A stretch of 64,000 bases of DNA from Rhodococcus sp. SBT000017 (GTDB lineage: Bacteria > Actinomycetota > Actinomycetes > Mycobacteriales > Mycobacteriaceae), in the NCBI RefSeq assembly GCF_003688915.1, contig NZ_REFU01000001.1:3720001-3784000 (forward strand), read 5' to 3'. Shown piece after piece: positions 26,255 to 35,858 of the stretch (within the stretch, counting starts at the first letter, position 1; the number at the start of each line of letters is the position of its first letter). The notes beneath the pieces were generated by a model. The model did no database searches and had not been told where the DNA came from. It worked only from the letters and a program-made list of their open reading frames with translations. Position numbers and translations under genes: made by a program.

Positions 26255-27478
26255 TCAAATGTCAGTGATTTTCGATGAGGGGACGGTGGGAAGCGGAGCG
26301 CGAACGGCAATGTCGTGCTGCACCGCGGCGACGAACATGTCCACATCGAGCACGGCTCTCGAATTCAGCGCGGGGTAAGAGACCGCAACCGAATTGCTGT
26401 TGTGCTCTCGATCACCGATGACCGCGATGTACGAGTCGCGATGGATTCGAGCATTCCGAATCCGGGCACTGAGCGAACCTTCCTCGAGCACTTCGGCCCG
26501 AACCGATGCGCGGAGCAGTCGACCGGCCAGCGCCAGTGCTGACTGCGAGTGGGAAGCACCTACCGGAACTACGGCGACCTGTCGAGGGGCGAGCCACGGT
26601 GGCATTCGACCTTTGTGTTGCTCGATGAGCATTGCAGTCAATCGCTCCATGGAGCCGAGCACGCCGCGATGGATCATCACGGGGCGGTGCCTCTCTCCGT
26701 CGGACCCGGTGTACTCGAGCCCGAACCGTTCCGGTTGGTTGAAGTCGATCTGAACAGTCGACACAGTGTCTGGAGAACCGGTGACCTGCACATCGATCTT
26801 CGGACCGTAGAAGGCTGCATCCCCATGACCGACGATGAACGGGCGATCACCCAGTGCCGCCCGTAGCTGACTCTCGGCGGCTTCCCATCGCGCAGGATCA
26901 CCCAGATAGTGTCCGCTCCCGCCCCGAACCGACAGCCTGAACGACGCAACGAGTCCCAATACTCCATAACACCTTTCGATCGAGTCGAGGGCCCGTCCAA
27001 CTTCTTCCCGGACTTGACCGGGGGCGCAGAACACGTGTGCGTCGTCGAGTGAGATCTGCCGTACACGGGTCAATCCACCCAGCACACCCGACAGTTCGCT
27101 TCGGAACATCGACCCCAGCTCCGACACTCGGAATGGAAGCTCACGAAAGCTGCGCCCACGTGCAGCGAAGATCTGGGTGTGATGCGGGCAATTAGCAGGC
27201 CGCAGAACGTATTCCTCGCCCCCGATGCGCATCGGAGGAAACATATCGGCCGAGAACTTGTCCCAGTGCCCGGACCTCTCGAACAGAGAGCGCTTGGCCA
27301 GGACTGGAGTGTAGACGCCGAGACATCCCGATCGAGCCGATTCCTCGGCGGCCAGCTTCTCCAACTCCGCACGAATGATTGCGCCGTCGGGCAGCAACAT
27401 CGGTAATCCGGCACCGATGGCCGGGCTGGTTGCAAACAGATCCAACTCGCGACCGAGCCGGTTGTGATCAGAATTCAC
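26255..27478 (-). CDS. thrS: Threonyl-tRNA synthetase, catalytic and anticodon domains only
   Basis: Charges tRNA-Thr with threonine. 407 residues against roughly 640 in full-length bacterial ThrRS: the TGS and editing domains are absent and the protein starts at the class II core. Motif 2 (RVSELGSMFRSELSGVLGGL) and the DDAHVFC segment match E. coli. Zinc ligands are Cys97, His148 and His270, with spacing 51 and 122 against 51 and 126 in E. coli. The anticodon-binding domain follows (PRQVAVVPVGASHSQSALAL). The GTG at 27478 with GGAG 8 nt before it was chosen; the frame continues upstream through a terminator-like hairpin. A canonical thrS presumably exists elsewhere, making this a second, regulated copy. 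Confidence 0.9.
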   Translation of the reverse strand: MNSDHNRLGRELDLFATSPAIGAGLPMLLPDGAIIRAELEKLAAEESARSGCLGVYTPVLAKRSLFERSGHWDKFSADMFPPMRIGGEEYVLRPANCPHHTQIFAARGRSFRELPFRVSELGSMFRSELSGVLGGLTRVRQISLDDAHVFCAPGQVREEVGRALDSIERCYGVLGLVASFRLSVRGGSGHYLGDPARWEAAESQLRAALGDRPFIVGHGDAAFYGPKIDVQVTGSPDTVSTVQIDFNQPERFGLEYTGSDGERHRPVMIHRGVLGSMERLTAMLIEQHKGRMPPWLAPRQVAVVPVGASHSQSALALAGRLLRASVRAEVLEEGSLSARIRNARIHRDSYIAVIGDREHNSNSVAVSYPALNSRAVLDVDMFVAAVQHDIAVRAPLPTVPSSKITDI

Positions 27479-27527
27479 GGGTACTCCACTTCTGTTGTCG
27501 CCCAGAAGAAGTGCCCAGATATGCAAG

Positions 27528-27554
27528 AACCCCGGGGCAACAACTCCCGGGGTT
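27528..27554 (-). terminator. Attenuator/terminator hairpin in the thrS leader
   Basis: Perfect 9-bp stem AACCCCGGG / CCCGGGGTT with a 9-nt loop, 50 nt before the thrS start codon. No run of T follows, so efficiency as an intrinsic terminator is uncertain, although actinobacterial terminators often lack T runs. Confidence 0.65.
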
Positions 27555-27577
27555 CGTCGATTTAGGTCGGTGCAGGC

Positions 27578-27634
27578 CTACATCGGACGCCGGAAGAAAA
27601 CCGGCGTCGTCGTCAATGGCTGCGGGTGCATCAT
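27578..27634 (-). CDS. Threonine leader peptide of thrS
   Basis: Eighteen-codon frame MMHPQPLTTTPVFFRRPM ending in TAG. It has three consecutive Thr codons (all ACG) at residues 8-10, then the attenuator hairpins. Two adjacent ATG codons offer a start; no strong ribosome-binding site is evident, which is common for actinobacterial leader frames. Its placement before a threonyl-tRNA synthetase gene argues for ribosome-mediated attenuation sensing charged tRNA-Thr. Confidence 0.65.
   Translation of the reverse strand: MMHPQPLTTTPVFFRRPM
27586..27608 (-). promoter_or_regulatory. Leader hairpin overlapping the Thr codons
   Basis: Perfect 8-bp stem GACGCCGG / CCGGCGTC with a 7-nt loop. Its 5' arm covers the second and third ACG codons of the leader peptide, so a ribosome paused there would open it. 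The freed 3' arm can pair with GACG (27555-27558) and CCGG (27547-27550) in the terminator's 5' side, with AACC bulged, forming a possible antiterminator. Confidence 0.65.
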
Positions 27635-27840
27635 GGCATCGACGGTACAACGCTGGTGCGACGGCTGGCAAGAGGTATCAGCGCCCGACTTCGGAGCCTG
27701 GTGCGTCGTCGCATGTTAAGAGTTGCCTGCTCCGTATAAGTTCCGTTCGGAGGGGATGGGCGCACCTGGTTGTTCAGAAGTGGGTCTCGGACGCGGAAAG
27801 CCGCGTGGCGCGCACGATTGTGAACGGTGAGGTGCGCTGG

Positions 27841-28205
27841 TCAGCGATCGACCTGACAGAAGCGGAGGTTGTTGGAGAACGGATCGGTGATCGTCATGGT
27901 CGGTCCGCCCGGTGCGTCGTGGTCGATTCCCGGTCGGCTGCGAGGGTTGTTCTTCTGCAGCAGTTCGGCATTGAAGGACGTGACGTCCGGGATCGGTATC
28001 CACACCGATGTGCCCGGTGTGCCGTCGCCGTAGTGCTGGGAAAGATCCAGGACACACTTCCCGCGCGAAATGCGCACGTACAGCGGCAGATCCGGCTCGA
28101 AGCGATGCTCCCACTCGACAGCGAACCCCAGGTAGTCCACGTAGAACGCACGCGCCTCGGCGTCGTCGAAGATGCGGAGAATCGGAATGGCCGGGCCGAA
28201 TGCCT

Positions 28206-28209
<4 letters not shown>
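27841..28209 (-). CDS. VOC/glyoxalase-superfamily protein
   Basis: 122 residues, one vicinal-oxygen-chelate domain: AIPILRIFDDAEARAFYVDYLGF at the start, a central DLPLYVRISRG and the C-terminal PFSNNLRFCQ. It resembles bleomycin-resistance-like or small glyoxalase proteins; ligand unknown. The ATG overlaps the TetR stop (ATGA), so the two are co-transcribed. Confidence 0.8.
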
Positions 28210-29718
<1,509 letters not shown>

Positions 29719-29725
29719 TGAATCG

Positions 29726-29752
29726 GGGCGGCAGGTATCAGGCCTGCCGCCC
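29726..29752. terminator. Bidirectional terminator hairpin
   Basis: Perfect 10-bp stem GGGCGGCAGG / CCTGCCGCCC with a 7-nt loop between the converging hydrolase and rraA genes. Confidence 0.8.
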
Positions 29753-29758
29753 TGGCCC

Positions 29759-30244
29759 CTACAGCTGGACCGCGACGACGCCGTCGTGGTCGCTGTAGAC
29801 GATCTCGCCCGGGGTGAACGTCACGCCACCGAAGCTGACCGGCACGTTCTTCTCGCCCGATCCGGTCTGCGTGCTCTTGCGTGGGTTGGTGCCCAGTGCC
29901 TTGACGCCGATCTCGAGGGTGCGCAGGATCGCCGAGTCGCGCACCGCGCCGTTGACGATGACGCCGGCCCAACCGTTGCTGACACCTCGGCCCGCGATGA
30001 TGTCGCCGACGAGTGCGGTGTGAACACTGGCGTCGCCGTCGACCACCAGAACGCCACCGTTGCCCGGTTCGCTCAGAGTCTGCTTCACCAGCAGGTTGTC
30101 CTGGAAGCAGCGGATGGTGGTGATGGGGCCCGCGAATTCGGTGTGCTTGCCGTACTGAATGAACTGGGTGTCGCAGCTGCGGATGTCGGGACCGATCTCG
30201 TCGGCCAGATCAGCTGTTGCCTTGAATTCCACCGGTGAAGTCAT
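29759..30244 (-). CDS. rraA: RraA-family protein
   Basis: 161 residues. In E. coli RraA binds RNase E and inhibits it; related proteins are 4-hydroxy-4-methyl-2-oxoglutarate aldolases. Conserved segments: [27 protein letters not shown] with the aldolase Arg-Asp pair, and [10 protein letters not shown] at the C-terminus. Sequence cannot separate the two functions; in actinobacteria it is usually annotated as a ribonuclease regulator. Confidence 0.85.
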   Translation of the reverse strand: MTSPVEFKATADLADEIGPDIRSCDTQFIQYGKHTEFAGPITTIRCFQDNLLVKQTLSEPGNGGVLVVDGDASVHTALVGDIIAGRGVSNGWAGVIVNGAVRDSAILRTLEIGVKALGTNPRKSTQTGSGEKNVPVSFGGVTFTPGEIVYSDHDGVVAVQL

Positions 30245-30268
30245 GCGGCACAGACTATCGTCCGAACA

Positions 30269-30652
30269 TCAACCGCGGCCGTGACGCCGTTCGTAGTCGT
30301 CGCGCGTGCGGTCGGCCCGGCTCTGCGCCTTGGCGTTGATCAACTGCGGGTCGAGGCCGTGGATCAGCAGACGATGCCGGCGATAGACGTTCATCAGTGC
30401 AATCGAGAAGTAGACCAATGGAATGAACAGCAAGGCCATCATCGCCAGTGACATCCACAGCGGCCCCGGGATCAGTAGGAACAACAACAGCAGCGGGATG
30501 ACGGGCACCGTGAACCGTGCGAGGTAGCGGACCTGCGCGCCGTTGCCCACCAGATCCTCGCGAACCCAGTCCTGCATGGACTCGGGCAGCGTGCGACCGA
30601 ACGAATAGCCCAGAAACTGCAGCGGGCTCGGCGTCGTGCGTTCGGTGGTCAT
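30269..30652 (-). CDS. DUF5313-type membrane protein
   Basis: 127 residues with two adjacent transmembrane helices (VPVIPLLLLFLLIPGPLWMSL and MMALLFIPLVYFSIALMNV) and a basic cytoplasmic tail (RADRTRDDYERRHGRG). The opening PLQFLGYSFGRTLPESMQDWV matches a family conserved in mycobacteria and relatives. Function unknown. It lies 24 nt upstream of rraA on the same strand. Confidence 0.75.
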   Translation of the reverse strand: MTTERTTPSPLQFLGYSFGRTLPESMQDWVREDLVGNGAQVRYLARFTVPVIPLLLLFLLIPGPLWMSLAMMALLFIPLVYFSIALMNVYRRHRLLIHGLDPQLINAKAQSRADRTRDDYERRHGRG

Positions 30653-30758
30653 CGCGCAATGCTAGTCCGATACTTCTTGGTAGATCTCACCGTTGACTGC
30701 GGATTGTTTCATATGTGACGATAGCGTCAGTTAAGGCGATGAGAGAAGGACTTCAACA

Positions 30759-31793
30759 GTGATCGATCGCAGAACCCTGCTCGGCGCTCTGGGTGCCGCG
30801 ACGATCTCCGGGGTTGCCCACTCGGCAATGCCGTCTGCATCGGCATCGCCCGCTCCGGGCACCGGCGGGGTCATCGACGTGCACTCGCACATGGTTCCCG
30901 ACTTCTACCTGCGGGAGGCCCTCGCGTCGGGCATCGTCTTTCCCGACGGCATGCCGAAGTGGCCGTCCTGGTCGGTCGGTGAACACCTGCAGATGATGGA
31001 CGGCTGTGGCATCGACAGTGCGATCCTGTCCGTCTCGTCGCCCGGGGTGCATTTCGGAAACGACGGCAAGGCTGCTGATCTCGCACGACGGGTCAACGAT
31101 TTCGGGGCCGGGGTGGTGGCGAACCAGCCTCGACTGGGATTCTTCGCGTCGCTTCCGCTGCCGAACGTCGTCGACTCGACGGTCGAGGCCATCCGTGCTC
31201 TCGATCAGCTGGGGGCCGACGGCGTGACGGTGATGTCGAACGCAGGCGGTATGTACCTGGGCAACGCCGTACTGACACCACTGCTGGCCGCGCTGGACGC
31301 ACGATCGGCGGTCGTGTTCGTACATCCCACGTCACCGCCGAATTCGGGCGCAGTATCACTCGGGCGTCCGGCACCGATGATCGAATTCCTCTTCGACACA
31401 GCACGAACCGTCGTCGATCTGATTCTGCTGGGCGTGGTCGATCGATTCCCGAACATCCGCTGGGTGTTCACTCACGGCGGCGGAGTTCTACCACTGCTGG
31501 CGGACCGGGTCGATTTCTTCCGAACGCAGGTGGGCCTGGGGACCCCGGCAACGCCGGATGTGCTGCAGCGCTTGTGGTTCGACCTCGCCGGAACTCCTGT
31601 CCCGCGGCAGCTGCCCGCGTTGCTGTCCACCGTCGGCCCCGATCGTCTGGTGTACGGCAGCGACTACTGCTTCACGCCGATCGCCGCGGTGCAGGAGCAA
31701 CTGCGATCACTCGACGCCGGTGCCGCGAACGGCGGCCTCGCGGACTGGCGCGCGAGAACATCCGGCAACGCCCGCCGACTGCTCGATCTCTGA
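30759..31793 (+). CDS. Tat-exported amidohydrolase (ACMSD/decarboxylase-like)
   Basis: 344 residues. The N-terminus DRRTLLGALGAATISG resembles a Tat signal, ending near SASASPAPG. The TIM-barrel amidohydrolase follows: the metal-binding HxH is in IDVHSHMVPDFY, another His in VFVHPTSPP, and the final Asp in VYGSDYCF. This is the pattern of amidohydrolase_2/ACMSD-like decarboxylases; substrate unknown. Export of such an enzyme is less common and rests on the signal-like N-terminus. Confidence 0.85.
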   Translation: MIDRRTLLGALGAATISGVAHSAMPSASASPAPGTGGVIDVHSHMVPDFYLREALASGIVFPDGMPKWPSWSVGEHLQMMDGCGIDSAILSVSSPGVHFGNDGKAADLARRVNDFGAGVVANQPRLGFFASLPLPNVVDSTVEAIRALDQLGADGVTVMSNAGGMYLGNAVLTPLLAALDARSAVVFVHPTSPPNSGAVSLGRPAPMIEFLFDTARTVVDLILLGVVDRFPNIRWVFTHGGGVLPLLADRVDFFRTQVGLGTPATPDVLQRLWFDLAGTPVPRQLPALLSTVGPDRLVYGSDYCFTPIAAVQEQLRSLDAGAANGGLADWRARTSGNARRLLDL

Positions 31794-31816
31794 TCCGAAA
31801 GAGGTGGATACTGCCG

Positions 31817-32110
31817 ATGAAAGCGCAAGCACTGCAACCGATCTCCGAGCACTGGGATTGGCAGATGAATGCCGCCTGCCGCTCGATGCCGGTCTCGATG
31901 TTCTACCCGCCCCTGGGACTGCGGGGATACTCACTGAGAAACCTCGAGCGACAGGCGAAGCTCGTGTGCGATCGATGCCCCGTGATCGCGCGCTGCCTGC
32001 AACACGCACTCGACTCGGACGAAAAGCACGGAGTCTGGGGTGGATCGACCGCACACGAGCGGTCCGCGATGACGCGGGTCAACCCTGACGAGCGGCGTTC
32101 GCGACAATGA
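31817..32110 (+). CDS. WhiB-family Fe-S transcriptional regulator
   Basis: 97 residues. Four [4Fe-4S]-ligand cysteines: Cys21 (NAACRSM), Cys51, Cys54 and Cys60 (CDRCPVIARC). The GVWGGS turn motif and a basic C-terminus (RVNPDERRSRQ) are as in other WhiB-like proteins, which bind the housekeeping sigma factor and DNA and sense redox or NO. The start is an ATG at 31817 after GAAAGAGGTGG. It is 23 nt after the amidohydrolase gene and overlaps the convergent MerR gene by 32 nt. It was not assigned to a numbered WhiB subclass. Confidence 0.92.
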   Translation: MKAQALQPISEHWDWQMNAACRSMPVSMFYPPLGLRGYSLRNLERQAKLVCDRCPVIARCLQHALDSDEKHGVWGGSTAHERSAMTRVNPDERRSRQ

Positions 32111-32885
32111 CATCGCGAAGGTACTGCGCCAAACCGTCCGCAATATCGTTGTAGTGCTTGGCGAATCGCGCGTCGGCAATGTACATCTCCGCCAGGTTCA
32201 CCTGCATCTCGTAGCCGCAGTCGTAGTACCGCTCGATCGATGCCCGATGACGCTCGGCCAGTTCCCCGGCCTCGGTGGAATCCGGTGACACACCCCGCTG
32301 CATCGCGGCAGCGAGATCTGCTTCCAGTAGGTCTGTCTCCTTCTTGACGGCCCTCCAATCGTCCTTGGTGAACGACGCCGTCCGCTGCTGCGACTGCTTC
32401 CACTCGTCGGTCTCGCCCCAGCGTTGCTCGGCTTCCTCGGCGTACTCCTCGCCGGGCCAGTTGTCGCCGAAAATCTCGCGCTGCTCCTCGGGAGTCAGTT
32501 GCATACCCATCTTCTTCGCCTCCATCATCTTGTCCACGGCCGCAGCCATTGCGTGCAAGTGATCGATCCGCTCGTTCAACAACTCTCGCTGCCGACGCAG
32601 ATGCGCCATGGCATCGACCGCCGGGTCGTCGAGCAACGCCGCAATGGCGTCGAGCGGGAACCCGAGTTCGCGGTAGGTCAGAACCTGATGCAGCCGTTCG
32701 ACATCGGCGGACGAGTACGTCCGATAGCCCTTCGGCGTTCTGCCCGACGGCACCACCAACGCGATCTCGTCGTAGTGATGCAGCGTTCTGACGCTGACAC
32801 CCACCAACTTCGAGACTGCGCCGACCTGCATGCCGACCTGGACGTCAACCGAACTGTTCGCGGACGAATCACTCACGAAGGACAC
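32079..32885 (-). CDS. MerR-family regulator of TipA type
   Basis: 268 residues. MerR HTH (GAVSKLVGVSVRTLHHYDEI, YRTYSSADVERLHQVL), coiled-coil linker (MAHLRRQRELLNERIDHLHAM), then a TipAS-like C-terminal domain (from about residue 125, including EQREIFGDNWPGEEYAEEA and ERYYDCGYEMQVNLAEMY). In Streptomyces TipA, this domain covalently binds thiopeptide antibiotics, and many relatives respond to multiple compounds. The GTG at 32885 has GGGAGG 7 nt upstream. A MerR-type operator lies just before it. Confidence 0.92.
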   Translation of the reverse strand: MSFVSDSSANSSVDVQVGMQVGAVSKLVGVSVRTLHHYDEIALVVPSGRTPKGYRTYSSADVERLHQVLTYRELGFPLDAIAALLDDPAVDAMAHLRRQRELLNERIDHLHAMAAAVDKMMEAKKMGMQLTPEEQREIFGDNWPGEEYAEEAEQRWGETDEWKQSQQRTASFTKDDWRAVKKETDLLEADLAAAMQRGVSPDSTEAGELAERHRASIERYYDCGYEMQVNLAEMYIADARFAKHYNDIADGLAQYLRDVIVANAARQG

Positions 32886-32892
32886 TGTGCTG

Positions 32893-32914
32893 CCTCCCGT
32901 GGCGTGAGGGTCAA
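32893..32914 (-). promoter_or_regulatory. MerR-type operator and -35 for the TipA-like gene
   Basis: On the minus strand TTGACC (32914-32909) is followed by CCTCACG-CCA-CGGGAGG (32909-32893), a near-perfect palindrome differing by one pair. The layout and arm sequence closely resemble the other MerR operator at 9858-9872. Confidence 0.7.
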
Positions 32915-32918
32915 GCGC

Positions 32919-34124
32919 TTACCGGATGACGCGTTCGCACCCGGAGGTGGATTCTCCGGCGAGCCGCTGCCCGAGCCAGTCGTATGCACCGGGACGGCCG
33001 TTGGTCTGCGCCAGCGAATGATCCCCGGGAACCAATTCGAGGCGAACCGACGCACCCGCAGCGCACCACTGGTCCTGCACGGCCTCGGCACCTTCCTTGG
33101 GAATGAGGAAGTCCTGCAGGCCCTGGTAGATGTAGATCGGGGCGTCCGGCTTCGTCTGGCCCATGCGGTTCTCTTCGACGACGGCCTTGGTGACCGGGTG
33201 GTCGAAGACATCAGGCACGTTGGAGAGGTTTCGCTGGTCCAGCAGCAACAGTCCCGAGTACGACAACACATCGACGCATTGATCCTTCTGCGCCAGAGCC
33301 AGTCGCTTTCCGTTGTCGTTGGCGAGCGCCCGCATCTCCGGGTACTCCCTGGACAATCCGATCGTAGCCGCAGTGAACAGGCCCGATCCGATCTGGCCGT
33401 TCAGTGAGGTCTGCAGAATCTTGTAGTCGGTCGGTGGGCCACCGAACGCGACACCGGCGATGTTCAACTCGGGCGCGTACTCGGGAGCCAACTGCGCTGC
33501 CCAACCCGAAGCGATGGCACCGCCGGAATAACCGGTGATGCCGATCGGAGCGTTCGCAGTCACGCCTGCACTCTGGGATGCGCGTAAGCCGTCGAGCACG
33601 GTGTGTCCGGATACGAGACCGGCCGAATAGGCCTGCCGAGGACCCTGGTAGTCGGTGACGACCACCGTGTAGCCGCGGTCGAGCAGAATCCGGACCTGAT
33701 CGATCTCCTTGTTGTTGCCCCGCGGAAGTGTGTACGACGGCGCGCACTGATTACCGAGCGAGTCGGTTGCCTCGTTGTACGCGACGACGGGACGATCCCC
33801 GGCTCCGGTCCACGGCGCGGTGGGCGTCAGGACCGTCGTCGCCGCTGCGATGGGTCGGTTCTTGGAGTCGGTCGAGCGGAAGAGCAACTGCACGGACGAC
33901 GCCTCGGGCGTCACCGCGACATCCCGACGGTTCAGCACCGTGCCCGGCTGCAGGTTCTCGTACCCGGCCGGGGGATCGAACCACGGATCACCCAGAGAGG
34001 TGGGCAGGTACGCAGCGGGATCGCTCGGGGGAGCGACGAAGTCCTGAAGAGGATCAGCGTGAGCCGGCCCTGCCAACGACAGCATCAATGCTGCGGCTCC
34101 GGCCAGAACGAGTGCCTTGCGCAT
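32919..34124 (-). CDS. Secretory lipase (LIP family)
   Basis: 401 residues. Signal peptide MRKALVLAGAAALMLSLAG with cleavage near AHADP. The nucleophile Ser is in ITGYSGGAIASGW, the Asp in YIYQGLQDFLIP and the His in VPGDHSLAQ; these fit the secretory-lipase family (PF03583-like) of actinobacteria and yeasts. It would act outside the cell on lipids or esters. GGTGGGAAATAC precedes the ATG at 34124; the longer upstream frame lacks a signal peptide. Confidence 0.9.
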   Translation of the reverse strand: MRKALVLAGAAALMLSLAGPAHADPLQDFVAPPSDPAAYLPTSLGDPWFDPPAGYENLQPGTVLNRRDVAVTPEASSVQLLFRSTDSKNRPIAAATTVLTPTAPWTGAGDRPVVAYNEATDSLGNQCAPSYTLPRGNNKEIDQVRILLDRGYTVVVTDYQGPRQAYSAGLVSGHTVLDGLRASQSAGVTANAPIGITGYSGGAIASGWAAQLAPEYAPELNIAGVAFGGPPTDYKILQTSLNGQIGSGLFTAATIGLSREYPEMRALANDNGKRLALAQKDQCVDVLSYSGLLLLDQRNLSNVPDVFDHPVTKAVVEENRMGQTKPDAPIYIYQGLQDFLIPKEGAEAVQDQWCAAGASVRLELVPGDHSLAQTNGRPGAYDWLGQRLAGESTSGCERVIR

Positions 34125-34278
34125 GTATTTCCCACCCTGTAGCTCCGTACGCCCCGACGTCCGGTAGACCATGGACCATCGTGCCATACGGTGGCGCAAT
34201 TTCGGGTCTGTGAACTGAGCCAGCAAGCGGGTAGGTTGTCTGTTACTCCGAACACTACTCACCAGTAGGGATCCGTCC

Positions 34279-35832
34279 ATGCCAGCACCGTCAGCTGCGA
34301 CCTTCACCCGGCTCGCCGATCTCATCGCCATCCCCGACGCCGAATCGCGGCCGACGAAAACCATCACCGAGGTGTTCACCGGCAAGGAGCTGGCGACCAT
34401 CCCGGTCGGCACCGCCGCCGACGCGACCGCCGCGATCGCGCGTGTTCGCTCAGCTCAGGTGGCATGGGCCAAGCGCCCCGTGTCCGAGCGTGCCGAGATC
34501 TTCCACCGCTACCGCGACCTGGTGCTCGCCCACCGAGACGAGCTGATGGACATGGCGCAGGCCGAGACCGGCAAGTCCCGCGCCGCTGCCCTCGAAGAGG
34601 TTCTCGACATCTCGATGACCGCGCGGCACTACGCGCGCACCGCCGCGAAGCTGCTGGCTCCGAAGAAGGTCACCGGCATGCTGCCCGTGCTGACCAAGAC
34701 TCGGGTCCGCTACCAGCCGAAGGGCGTCGTCGGAATCATCTCCCCGTGGAACTACCCGATGACCCTCGCGGTGTCCGACGCCATCCCGGCACTGCTGGCA
34801 GGCAACGGCGTCGTGCTCAAACCCGACAGCCAGACGCCGTACTGCGCGCTGGCCTGCGTCGAACTGCTCTACAAGGCTGGCCTGCCCCGTGACCTGTTCG
34901 CCGTGGTTCCCGGCCCGGGTTCGGTGGTGGGAACCGCCATCGTCGAGAACACCGAGTACGTCATGTTCACCGGCTCCACCGCCACCGGCCAGCTCCTGGC
35001 CGAGCAGGCCGGGCGTCGACTCATCGGATTCTCGGCCGAGCTCGGTGGCAAGAACGCGATGATCGTCGCCAAGGGTGCCAACCTCAGGGAAGTGTCCGAC
35101 GCGGCCGTGCGGGCCTGCTTCTCCAACTCCGGCCAGCTCTGCATCTCCATCGAACGCATCTACGTCGAGAAGTCGATCGCCGCGGAGTTCACCGAGAAGT
35201 TCGGTCAGCGGGTGCGCAACATGAGCCTCGGAGCCGACTACGAATTCGGCATCGAGATGGGCAGCCTCATCTCCGAGGACCAGATCAAGACCGTCTCGGC
35301 CCACGTCGACGACGCCAAGGTCAAGGGCGCGACCGTCGTCGCAGGCGGCAAGGCTCGCCCCGACATCGGCCCGCTGTTCTACGAGCCGACGCTGCTGACG
35401 AACGTCACCGAGGACATGGAATGCGCTGCAACCGAGACCTTCGGGCCGCTGGTGTCGATCTACCCCGTCGCCGACATCGACGAGGCCATCAAGAAGGCCA
35501 ACGACACCGAGTACGGACTCAACGCCAGCGTCTGGGCCAAGACCAAGGCACAGGGCGAAGCCATTGCGGCGCGGCTGCATTCGGGCACCGTCAATGTCGA
35601 CGAGGGCTACGCGCCGACGTGGGGCACCACCGGCGCTCCGATGGGCGGAATGGGCGTGTCCGGTGTGGGACGCAGGCACGGTACCGAGGGCCTGCTCAAG
35701 TACACGGAGTCGCAGACCATCGCGACGACGCGTCTGCTCAATCTCGGTGGGCCGCGCGGACTTCCGCCGAAGCTGTGGGCAAAGATCATGCCGCCCTTCG
35801 TCAAGGCGCTCAAGTACATTCCGGGTCGGTAG
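34279..35832 (+). CDS. gabD2: Succinate-semialdehyde dehydrogenase
   Basis: Oxidises succinate semialdehyde to succinate with NAD(P)+, in GABA or alpha-ketoglutarate-linked metabolism. 517 residues, ALDH superfamily. Catalytic Cys288 (SNSGQLCIS), general-base Glu254 (SAELGGKNA), Asn159 (SPWNYP) and Lys181 (VLKPDS) are in place, with the Rossmann TGSTATG at 231-237. Mycobacterial GabD2 has the same length and C-terminus. No aminotransferase gabT is adjacent. Substrate specificity is inferred from family similarity; a broad aldehyde dehydrogenase is the main alternative. Confidence 0.85.
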   Translation: MPAPSAATFTRLADLIAIPDAESRPTKTITEVFTGKELATIPVGTAADATAAIARVRSAQVAWAKRPVSERAEIFHRYRDLVLAHRDELMDMAQAETGKSRAAALEEVLDISMTARHYARTAAKLLAPKKVTGMLPVLTKTRVRYQPKGVVGIISPWNYPMTLAVSDAIPALLAGNGVVLKPDSQTPYCALACVELLYKAGLPRDLFAVVPGPGSVVGTAIVENTEYVMFTGSTATGQLLAEQAGRRLIGFSAELGGKNAMIVAKGANLREVSDAAVRACFSNSGQLCISIERIYVEKSIAAEFTEKFGQRVRNMSLGADYEFGIEMGSLISEDQIKTVSAHVDDAKVKGATVVAGGKARPDIGPLFYEPTLLTNVTEDMECAATETFGPLVSIYPVADIDEAIKKANDTEYGLNASVWAKTKAQGEAIAARLHSGTVNVDEGYAPTWGTTGAPMGGMGVSGVGRRHGTEGLLKYTESQTIATTRLLNLGGPRGLPPKLWAKIMPPFVKALKYIPGR

Positions 35833-35858
35833 CACAGGGCCCAGCGACGAGGGACGGT

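Noticed and set aside
27478..27720. T-box riboswitch for thrS
   Set aside because: No T-box bulge consensus or AGGGTGG-type sequence was found. The Thr-codon leader peptide explains the hairpins better.
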